DNA of 64,000 bases, taken from assembly GCF_020085105.1 (NCBI RefSeq), contig NC_058046.1, positions 5,742,675 through 5,806,674 of the forward strand. Reading direction: 5' to 3'. Made by a program: the position numbers and the translations under genes. Positions 1-10,700 of the stretch are shown here, piece by piece; position 1 is the first letter of the stretch; each line of letters starts with the position of its first letter. Source of the stretch: Siniperca chuatsi (taxonomy: Eukaryota > Chordata > Actinopteri > Centrarchiformes > Sinipercidae). Under the pieces are notes generated by a model. That model saw only the letters and a program-made list of their open reading frames with translations, searched no databases and was not told where the DNA came from.

Positions 1-784
1 CTTCAAGGACTGCCTTCTTTCACCTACACAACATTGCAAAATCAGGCACATCATTTCTCAAAATGATGCAGAAAACCTAGTGCATGCATTTGTTATTTCT
101 AGGTTAGACTATTACAATTCCTTATATCAGGCTGCCCAAATAAGTCCCTTAAGAGAAAAGAGCAATGAGATAACTTCTGTTATGAATTGGCGCTATATAA
201 ATAAAATTTAATTTAATTGAAGCACACTGTAGCATTTCTGATTAATTTCTGTAACGCATACTCTAAGGTAGCACAAATATGCAGTAAAGAGGTGCTGCTC
301 TTTTTTTTATAATGGAATCTTGGTTAATGCAAATAAAGTAAATAAATATAATAAATAAAGAAAAAATAAAGCAGATTTTATGGTCATCACTGAATAACCA
401 GGTAAAATTGTCATTTTATGAAGTCAACTGTTCTCTTAGTGGTAAAATAAAATACTTTGTGAATACGGACCCTGCTACCAGAGCAGGGCAACTTCCAGCC
501 CTCTTTCAACCCTGGTCAGGGGGAGGCTCGTTAGGAACGGTCGGCTGGCGCTCATTGACCCATTCAGATAAATCACTGATGCAGGTTTGACCATCAGTTG
601 TCAGTCTGAATGGGGTATTATATTCTAAATGTAATGTCTGTGACTGTACACATGTTAACATGATACAATAAACAAAGTCTTTGACCCCAGCACTTCTGAT
701 TAAAGGTCAATACTGCATACACCCTTGGAATATAATGCTATTTGTAGTCTTCATCAGGGGAGAAATAGCCCTAAAAACACTTGC
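1..784. other. nelfb intron 3 (partial): mostly unremarkable, one repeat tail
   Basis: On the nelfb strand this is intron sequence downstream of exon 3. I found no block resembling NELF-B exon 4. Bases 146-215 are the reverse-oriented end of the dispersed family called 'family A' here (AGCGCCAATTCATAACAGAA core, read on the minus strand). The rest is AT-rich and unassigned. Confidence 0.6.
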
Positions 785-3586
785 CTTGGGTAGATGCTTC
801 AGCACCTGCATTACCACTGGCTGAATGGACGGCATTTTGACAAGGGGAAAGCTCTTCTCCAGCAGCTCTTCAAGCTTCCCGTATCTGTAAGTAGATTGAA
901 TGAAAACAAAGGACGATAGCATCCAAGCTGGTTCCTTCAGAAAACATTACTTAAAGTTACAAACAACTGATACCACACCTGTCCTCGTCCTTGCCCTCTG
1001 CAATGGTGGCGACTCGCTCCGTCAACTTTTCTCGAAGCTCGTCAAAGACAGACTGGTGGAACTCCAGCCGAGGCGTTCCATGGAGGTCGAGGAAGGGAAG
1101 AGCAGACTGGAGGGTCGGCAGCAGGATGCCATTTTCCATCTGCAGTCATGTAACACATCAAAGACTCATCAGGGATTACTTTGAGCTGTAGCTGGTCGAT
1201 TTAGAGTTAGATCTGAATAAATGTTCCCTTGCTTATTTGCAATGGCTAATATCAGGTAGAACACGACTAAAAACATTTAACACACCTGTGAAATCTTTTA
1301 GGAAATTTGACATAACAAGCGTCCCTTTATTTAATAACTGCTTTATACAGTCTCTCTGGCTCATTTTGACTGTAATAATTTCTAGGAATAACAAGATAAC
1401 CTATTCTAAAACATAACATTTAAGAATGGAATAAACTTAAAGTGCTTAGGCTGAATTAAGATTATTCTGTCAATCTCTCCATAGAAGAAAGGACGCAGCA
1501 TGGTAAGCACCAGCTGAACTATTAATACACCCTGTTTATACTGCATATTTGGACTTTAAACTGAAAACCAGACATTAAGGACCATCTTAAAAACAAAACA
1601 CCCTTGTGAAAAAGTAACTACACTATTCCAAGAAACATAATAATTCAGATATTAAATCGTTGGTCAACACAAAAATTAAGAAAACACCTCAGGGAAGAGA
1701 GGGAAGAGAGCTGGGATAAGAGCTATGCTAACCCAGGTCAGACCTAAGGCTATTCCACTACCCTAATGTTGTAGCAGGTGATTTTAATCAAACAGACCTC
1801 AGAACTTAACCTAAATTTCACCAGCATGTCCACATGCACTGGACTGTGTTTACACGAGCATTCCTAGCAGGTACAAAGACCTCCCCCGTCCTCATTTTGG
1901 TCCATCAGACCATATTTCCCTGCTTCTAGGGTTTGAGTTGGCTGGCAGTTGGCAGTCGGCTGGCACTGCTGTCACTTTGAAGCTGACTGTGCCAACTGTG
2001 TGAGTCTGTTCGATTCCATAGTTACATGTCTGTGACCAGAAGAAATTTTCCTACAGTTTGATGTAAAATGATGTATGAAGAGTGAAAACTGTGGAAATGG
2101 GAGCAAGTTTTAGAAGATTTTCAGAATCAGAATCAGAAATACTTTATTGATCCCCGTAGGGAAACTCTTTGTTACAGTAGCTTGCCTTTACGTCAGTGCA
2201 CACAGGAGAAAGTACTAATAAACGATATGATACACTATAAACACTATAAAACAGGTCAGAAAATAAATTAAGTATCAGCTCGGTATAAGTATAAGATAAA
2301 CTAAGTGTCGGGTACCAAGTGGGTTTACTGGTTGATGATGAAAGTACAGTATAAAATACAGTGTCACCAAATATGTAATAAGTAATAGTAATAAGCGGAG
2401 GTGCATGTACTTTACAGATCATCTGCACTCTGTTATGTCCCCACTCTATCTCTGAACATTCTGCTCCACACACACCCGTTATAAACTCAGAAAACGACTG
2501 AAAATTGCATGAAACTTAAACTGTGAATGTGTATAAAGTATGAAAGCTATGAAAAAGTTGAATTAGTGTGATAAAGTCCCAAGGATGGTGAATGTTTTAA
2601 CGTTTGAATGGAGTGTCTACGAGAATGTATGAATAAGTGGGAAGAGGTTGAAGATGAGTGGGTTTGAAAGTTTTTTTAATTGAGTTCCATTATAACTTTA
2701 CTTCAAACAAAGTTGAGTACTTTGACAAGTTTTAATGGGACTTGAAAGTTGAATAATACCAAGAATGTAGGGAAGATGTGGAACATTTTGATGTTTGAAT
2801 GGAGTTTTTAGCTTAAAGTATAAATTAGTAGTTAAGAGCTGCAAAAGTGGGTAAATGTGGACATTTTTAACATTCCATCCTTAATGCGGAAAATTTCCTG
2901 GAAAACCTGGAATATTTTGTCAAGTATGAAAGTTATCAAAAATCTTAATAGGGACGGAATGTCCTAATTGAGTTTTAATATTTTCACGTTTGAATGAAAT
3001 TTCTACGTTGTAAGATGTGGAACTAGTTGAGTGCCAAAAACGCGGCGGAATAATAATAAATTACATATGTTAGCATTCACACCAATAAAGATTTTGTTTA
3101 TGAACATTTGTTGTGATTCACACCAATAACGTTACATCCGCACTGAGAATCTCGCGCATACCGAAATTGTCGTAACTCGTGGGCTGGCTATCGTTACCTG
3201 TTTGGTAGCTTATTACCAATTACGTTAACTAAAACTTGTTGCGAATTGCATCCACATTTAATTATAAAATAATTGCAATGCTGCTTGCATTAGCGAGTTT
3301 AACAACAGAGACAGGCAGCTAGCTAACACGGCACAAAGTATACCGGTAACGTTAGATAATGATCATCTTTTGGGACACTCTTGGGTGCATAGGCTGGTAT
3401 TCCAAATTTATACTCAACATGTCTCGGAGAACAGACCTTTAAATGAGCTGTTTAGCAAACAAACACATTTTAAAGAAGCGTTACCTGAAACTGATCAATG
3501 GCTTTCAGAGGCTCCGTGCAGTTGGTGAGAGTTTCTTTAAGATCCTCGCCGTTGGATATCCCGAGCTCAGGCAGCCCCGCGAACAT
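785..3586 (-). CDS. nelfb: nelfb (NELF-B/COBRA1), first three coding exons, 3' part outside window
   Basis: Coding exons in transcript order are 3586-3485, 1139-979 and 884-785 (121 codons); later exons lie left of base 1. The protein starts MFAGLPELGISNGEDLKETL, the conserved NELF-B N terminus. Exon 2 carries LLPTLQSALPFLDLHGTPRL and exon 3 carries LEELLEKSFPLVKMPS, both close to human NELFB as I remember it. NELF-B is a subunit of the nuclear negative elongation factor complex, which with DSIF pauses RNA polymerase II near promoters. The phases join cleanly: exon 1 ends in phase 0, exon 2 in phase 2 (AG joined to A gives Arg), exon 3 in phase 0. Exon 1 uses GTAACG and exon 2 GTGTGG as donors. 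Exon 3 ends CCCAAG followed by GCAAGT, a GC-type donor. Residue 35 is Met where human has Thr. Intron 1 (about 2.3 kb) holds LINE relics. Confidence 0.93.
1690..1945 (+). pseudogene. LINE APE-endonuclease relic in nelfb intron 1
   Basis: Plus-strand frames give VVAGDFNQTDLR near 1770-1807 and then, after a frame change and stops, SRYKDLPRPHFGPSDHISLL near 1868-1925. GDFN and SDH are hallmark motifs of the apurinic endonuclease domain of non-LTR retrotransposons. The frame is broken, so this is a dead fragment. An L2/CR1/Rex1-type element is likely, but the clade is not certain. Confidence 0.75.
2124..2480 (-). repeat. L2/Rex1-type LINE 3' tail, minus orientation
   Basis: It begins with AGAATCAGAATCAGAAATAC and TTTATTGATCCCC, the reverse complement of the 3' tail that ends the LINE at 28.1-29.6 kb (ATCAAAGTATTTGATTCTGA). 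The body matches the same 3' UTR: ACGTCAGTGCACACAGGAGA is the complement of bases just upstream of the tail in the plus-strand copies. The element is strongly 5'-truncated. Confidence 0.8.
2500..3060. repeat. Degenerate tandem repeat, about 190-bp period, three units
   Basis: The phrase CGTTTGAATG or ATGTTTGAAT followed by GAG/AAT and TTCTACG-like bases recurs near 2601, 2791 and 2987, a spacing of about 190-197 bp. Around it, 'gtatgaaagttatg'-like words recur. It is a diverged minisatellite or satellite-like array in nelfb intron 1. Confidence 0.55.
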
Positions 3587-3800
3587 TTTTCGTTTCTGTT
3601 TAATCATCAATTTCAAGATTTCTGTGTGACGAAAGTATTCTAACTTGTGAATTTGCAGCCGAAAAGATAATTGCTTGCTACAAAATACACGAACACATTA
3701 TGCGCTTCGCTGTCAAAGCAAACTTCCTGTGTAGCAACTTTGTAAACTGTCCGTCAGAAACACCAGTGACGAAATAGTTCCATGCTTCATTCATGCTCTG
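3587..3800 (-). promoter_or_regulatory. Probable nelfb 5' UTR and promoter region
   Basis: This is the DNA immediately upstream of the nelfb ATG at 3586. It is a little richer in CpG than its surroundings and has no obvious TATA box, as expected for a housekeeping promoter. The transcription start cannot be placed from sequence alone. The call rests on position. Confidence 0.35.
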
Positions 3801-4774
3801 AGGGAAACAAAGGGCATATTGCTCTTTTTTAAAAACATTTTTTGTGGTTAATTGTACACTGCTTGGTCTGCTGTATTGGCTAAATCCTGAACTTTAAATG
3901 TGTCACTCATTAGGAGTATTTATGTTTATGAATGATAATTACAAACATGATTATAGATGATAATGGTCATAAACAGGATTCCACAGAAAGTTTTAATCGT
4001 TGTTTGGTGGCTTCAAATGACTTTAAGCACTTAGAGACTGTGTAGTTATTACTTTTACTGGTGACCAATAACTAATTTCACTGAGGAATAAAAAGCCAGC
4101 AGAATCTCTAGAACTTATTGTCTTAGCTTGCCCCAGTGAATACAGTTCTAAATTGAAAGCCCAGAAACTTAATCTGCACCTAACTGGTCCTAGTTATACC
4201 AGGAGCCATAAAATATCTATGTGACAGATTTATTCAGCTGATTCAAATTGGTAATGGGTAATCTGGGTAAGAAAAATGACCCATGGACCACAGCTGAGGA
4301 CTCATTGGAAAATAAATGATTTGGGTTTTGTTACTTCATAATTTGTAGGCAATTGTGTCTGTTAACGTTGCCTTTGGCATCTTCTGAAGGACATGTGGGC
4401 TGTTTCTGTCACAACAAGGAGAAAACATAGAGTAGTAAGTAAAGTAAGTCAAATGTGGTCGACATAAGTGGGTGTAATATTACATAATGAATCTGAAACA
4501 TTTATAGAAAACATGGTTTATTCTGTAGTTTAATTTTACACACACTGACCTGAGTCTCCAGAAGCAAGCAGAAAATTTGTGGATTTGCAAAGAAAATAGG
4601 ACACCTTTTACTGCTTTGTTGATTTCACTTACATATACACACAGAATAAAGAGCAACAAAAAAAATCTAAAATGTACTTGCAATGTTTTTCAAAACTGAG
4701 ACTGAGAGTTTTAGACAGATTTATGCATACTCTAAGAGAAATATGAATTGGACTGTGAGGTGTGTCACCCACTC
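3801..4774. other. nelfb-entpd2 intergenic spacer, nothing recognisable
   Basis: About 1 kb of AT-rich DNA lies between the nelfb start region and the entpd2 stop codon at 4775-4777. The entpd2 3' UTR must lie here (minus strand), but no strong AATAAA assignment was made. No coding block or known repeat was recognised. Confidence 0.5.
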
Positions 4775-7700
4775 TTACACCATGCCTTCTTTAGTTCTTG
4801 TGTTTCTGTAGATCATCAGTAGGTATACCAATGCAAGGGGGAGAAAGGTTATGAAGAGGAAGAAAATGCCAGCCCAGGGCCCTGAGGGCAGAGCCTTCAT
4901 CAGTCCAAGTCTCTCTGCTGGTACCATATTGCTCAGACTCAACATGCACCCCAAAGCCCAGCCTACAGATGCTCCTCCTGCCTGCAAAAACACAAGAGGG
5001 GACCCAGTGAAACCATGGAACACCATCACCAAGACAGTGCTGTTGATAGGTGTCAGTAGTTTGAACACAGACTGAAATCCCAGCAAATGATGAAAAAAAA
5101 ATGTTACATTTATTTCCTTTACTCCTGACCTTTTCCTGAAAAGAGATGGAATGAAGGGACTGCTCATTGAAACCGTAGCCCTGCATTAAGAGGACCTGGA
5201 CATAGTTGGAGACGGCGCACACATTCCTCATGTATTTCTCTGGCTGCTTTGTCTTTTCAGTCATCTGTGAGTGGAAATATAGTAGATTAAGATTTTTATT
5301 TTGTTATTCAAATCCTTAATCCTTTTGATCTTGTAGAAATTTCTAGTATATTCAATTGTGAGAATGAGACTCTACTGGCCTATTTGGTGGTTTTAAATAT
5401 AAACATGTTTGAGAATCTATATTTATTAGGGGCTAGGCTCAGAGAGCTGTGTGCTCGATAGTACCTCAGAGATGGTCATGTTGCAGATGAGTTGGATTGC
5501 CTCCTTCAGTCGACTGGGGGAAGTGATGGGGATGTTGGTGAGGCGGTTGATGTAGCTGTGAGTGAAGAAGAAGGCAGCGAATGCCTGTGGAGAAGAGGGG
5601 ACACTGAGTCAGTCCAGAGTCACACACTCTTGAACCATACTGTTTAGGTTGAAATTCATTCGAATAATTAAGCATAAAAAAAACAACATTTGACAGCAAA
5701 TACTGTGTATTTGTAAGATCCCTTAGGACTTGTGACAGATCTCTGCATTCCATTATTTTATTTTATTACATTACATTCATTTGGCAGATACCTTTGTTCA
5801 AAGTGACTTACAATAAGTACACTCAAACTCAAAAGAGCTAGATGTTTTCAAAAGTGGATGTGCAACCCTCCCAAATAAAATTAAGAGTTAAGAGGTTTGC
5901 CTTCTGCATTTCTATGGCACTTGACAAAAGAGTATGGTGGTGCGTTTACACAGGTATACAGGGTTTGTCAAACTCAGATTTACATCTACAGTGGGCCTAC
6001 CTAACAAAACTAAGGATCTACAGCCATGCTAGCAGCTCTGAGAGGATGTACATAGGCACAGCGTTGCTTTGATCTAAACGCTAATGTCAGCACGCTAAAA
6101 TGCTCACAATGGCAATGCTAACATGCTGATATTTCACAGGTATAATGTAGAGCTGAGGCTGATGAAGTTAGTTTTGCACATATTTGGTCACCAAATGTCA
6201 TGGCAATCCATCCAATAGTTGTTCAGATATTTCAGTCTAGACCAAAATGGAGGACAAGACCGACTGACAGATTGACATCGCTAGACCCACTCTGCTAGCA
6301 TGGCTAACAATACCCAGAGATACATATTGGTTTCCATCTTGCAGATGTTGGGACTGTTGGGATGAATTCATTCATTTGGATGATTGTTAACTGAACTTTC
6401 GTTAGGAGACTGCATTCTCTTTTGTCCCACAATCCTGAGAGCCATTGAACACAGCCTTGGCCAGTCTGACCTGTGACCCGGATGTCAACCTACTAGCGAT
6501 TGGTGGTAATTCTGATTATAATTATTAATTTAATTATTAATCTGAGTTCCAAATTGATCGTTTAGTGTATTTTATGTATTTCATTTTTATTCTTTCTTAA
6601 GAGTGGTGCCCCCGAAGACTTTATTCATCAATGTTATTTATGATTATCTTTGCCATAGCCATAATTAATTGATCGCGTCTACACAAGTGGGTGCCTTTAA
6701 CCATTGCAAATCCCAACACAGAGCAGAGCAAGGCTGCAGCAATCATGTTGCAATCTTTCCTGAGATCTATGGCATTTCCTGTGCACAGACTTTTGTTGCC
6801 TGACTTTATCCTATAGGGCAGTGCCTCCTCCCAGGTAACAGCACCAAGCCTGGAGAGAAGCACTGTCTTAAAAGATAAATAAAGTCCCTTCCATTGCTAT
6901 CATTCCATTACCTGTGAGTTTTGTGGAGGGTATGGATGGATGGTCACAGCGTATCCACCACTACACCACTGACGTTTTAATAAAGTGATTGTAGTAGGAC
7001 AGTAACATGGGGCGGAACCTTTTTAAGTTCATTTGGGCATAATCTTGAGCTTCACAAATTTTGGATTAAAAATTTTAAAAAAAAATTGGTAAGAAGGCAA
7101 GAAAGGAAACCAATTGCCCCTCTGACAAAGCTTATGTTTTATTTGCTCCGACAGATGCGTCTGGCCCCCCTCCCATTCAGACAGATTTCCACCCGTCCTG
7201 GATCTGGTCGGGCCAATCATAACCGTTTATCTAAGGTTTGATACGATGACTGTACAGAGGAGCACGCCTTGTTGGCCGCTGAGACATTTTCGTAAACAAT
7301 CAAGATGGCTGCCGCTGATGTGGAATGGTTTCTGTTGAATCAGCTATCATTTCAGTATTAAACAAACTGAACGGTGTAGTTGCGGGTTATATTGTATATG
7401 ATAGGACATTCTTCAACAAGCTGTATATTACTATTTCTCAATAAAAATGTTTTTTTCCCCCCAGGAAGTAGTGTGTTATGATATATGTAAAGTATTGACA
7501 TTCACAGTTAAATAGGTATACACTATGATGTGGAGAATTAGCAAACATTGCAACTTTAACAATATTTATACGAGCAAAAATGTTCACACCCACAGAAATC
7601 CAAAAACCCCAAAAATGCAACAAACGTGAACATCAAATGTTTGATTTATGAGTAAAAGCTATTCTTCACTTTTTTGTAACTTTTACACCTTCAGCTATAG

Positions 7701-10700
7701 GTTGTTGCTGTCTCTGCCTAAAAGGATCCCTCACCATGAAGCTTCCTCTTACGCTGGGCTGGAAGACTCCATCAAAGGAGCACTTGGAGTAAGAGCAGTT
7801 GTCGAAGGAGAACATCTTTTTTATGTTGTCCAGGCAGTTCTGGTAATCTCCTGTTCCCACTACAGATACAGACATCTGGGGATTAAACTGGGCTGGTCTG
7901 TAGTTCTTAGTACATGGAGAATCAAAGACATCCTCCCCCAGCTTGATAGATATGTTGAAGTGTTGTGGATAGCAGGGATGGTTCACTTGAGGATTCATAC
8001 CTTGACTCTGAAAGAGGCAAAAAGATAAAAGTGAAACATTCTTCTGGTAAATATGAAAGGAAATCGCAGCATATGACACACTTTTCTACTATGTATAATT
8101 CCAAATAAACTAGTAGAATAGGTAAACGTTCACAATTTATAAGCACTTTACAGTGGCTTGTAGTATTTATACTCCCTATGTGCAATCATACAATGTGTAT
8201 TTTAGTTAAAAGCAGATATCAATAGCACAGCTTTATCTACAACATTTTTAGAATGACTAATAAACAGGATTAATTTTGGTTTGACAACTAACCAATTCCA
8301 AATGTACTTTGAAGCCCAAGACAGATAATTTCTTGACTTTCAATGTATCAGGTTCTTCTAATATTTTAGACATTTTGGTAAATAAGCTCATTTGCTTTTT
8401 TGCCTGAAGTTAGATGAGAAGATTGATATCACTCTCATTTCTGTCTGCTAAATCTGATGCTGCCAGCAGCTGGTTAGCTTAGCTTAGCATAAAGACTGGA
8501 AATAGGGGGAAAAAGCTAGTCTGGCTCTGTCCCACAGTAACAAAATCTGCCTCTGCCCCAGCTTCATATTCAAAGGACAGACATTAGAGTATTACTGATC
8601 CTCCTATCAAACTCTCAGCAAGAAATCAACTAAGCCTATTTCCCAAAATGACAAACTATTCCTTTAAGCAAATTTGGTGCAGCAGGTTAGTGGAGTCGAT
8701 GTGCAGCACACCCTTCATTCAGGGCACTCTGGTTCAAGCATCCTGTTTGGCAAGTATACTGCAACAAGACAGTGAATTTTTATGAGGTCCAGGAGTGCTG
8801 TTATTTAGCTGATTTTGACCTCTGACCTCACAGGTGGTCAAGAAGAAAGAGAATCTTTAAGACAGAAATCATGAAAATCTTGATGTTTCTTGACAACAGC
8901 CATAATTATTAGTCTATACACTTTTTTAACAGTACCGTGATAAGATGAGCCAGTAGTTTCCTTAGGAACTGTTCTTGGCCATAGCACAGGAAGCTATGGG
9001 TGTATAGTCTGTAGGTTTGTCCATAAAGCTTCAGCTCCATCACATTATCCTTGTTCTCCACCTTCTCCGAGGTCTCAAAAGTAATCTGAGTGGAAGCTCC
9101 GCCTAAATCCAAAGCTCCAATTGTCTCTCTGTCTGGTTTCAGCCAACGCCCGACAAAATCATACTGAATGGCAACAAAGGACATAAAAATTTGAATTGAT
9201 GTAGGACAATACAAATATTCCAACACTGAACACTGAGTTTACTCAGAAGATAACATCCAGCCAAAAACACTTTGCACCACCAGCAGGTCAAATGGATTGG
9301 CACAAAGTTAGGTGCAGTAATGTTTCCCAGACAATGAATTCTAATAACTTGAGGGGTGATTCCCTGACATTTAATCTAGCACCACTATTGCCCACAAGGA
9401 TTACGTTGCAGCCATTGCAGCCTGTTTTGCGGCTGCAGGCTGAGGTGGTCTACTGGACAGATTCCAAAACTTTTTGTAACTATTAGTCATTTAGACCCCA
9501 ATATATGTAAAAATGGGGCCCAGGTTTAAAAATACTGGAATTACCCTTTAATACTTACAATCAGTTCTTGTTAATGAGACTGATGTTATGTCACTTTCAC
9601 TTGATTTAATTGCCTTATTAATTGTATTACTCCTATATTACTCAGCTCCTGAATGTGCTTTTTTTGACTGTAACTGTAATTATGTTTTGTTCATAATGTC
9701 AATTCAATTCAATTTTATTAATATAGCGCCAATTCATAACAGAAGTTATCTCATTGCGCTTTTCCTATAGAGCAGGTCTAGACCGTACTCTTTATAATAT
9801 TAATTACCCAACAAATCCCACCATGAGCAAGCATTTTGTGACAGTGGCAAGGAAAAACTTCCTTTAAGAGGGCAGAAACCTTGGACAGAACCAGACTGTG
9901 GAAATTAAATAAAACCAACAAATAATCTGTTTTAAAACACTGTTTTAAAACAGAAAAGTTGGAGCTCACCTTGACAAAGTTTTCAAGTAAGTAGTTGGCT
10001 GTGACCCAACCATACGCCCCCTCCTCCTGTCCGCTCAGGATGGTTGCCTCTTTAAATTTGAAAGGGTAAGACCGCAGTTTGTTTTCCACTTCCTTCAGTA
10101 ACTGCCGGGCCTCTGTGGCATTGACTATGCTATTAAAGAGTAGTGAGAATTAAATGGAGAATAACACAATATTAAATACTTCCGAGATCCATTTTAATGC
10201 ATTCATGCATAATTGATAAGGAGTGTGGGTTAGTAATATTAGTGTAATATAATGTCTTGAATTTTTACTGACTTCAAGAGCCTCATGCCTGCAGTAGCAC
10301 CCAGATAGAGTGGAGTTTGATGGTGCCTGGATTTGGGGATATCCTTCACAGCTTGTTCCAGGCAGGCTTCAAGACTTTTTGCAGCACCACCACGAACACC
10401 TGCATAGCTGGATATCCCTCCACCTTGACAGAAGAGAAAGTAGTTCTGCTTACAAAGAACTCAGCCTGACCTTGGTGTTTCTAAGGAAACTCTGAAAACA
10501 AAGCTGTCTGGTGAAGAAGTAGACCAATTGGGAGCAAAATTATTGCACAAGACATAGCATGTTGACATCACTGGATAAGTTTCTACAGGATGGCATTGTG
10601 GAAGTGAAAGTGAGAGTGTTTTTTACCTCCAGGACAGTCTGGGGTTAAAAGGTCGGTTCAGGCAAATATATTTTCTCACTTACCTCTGGCGGTATCTAGC

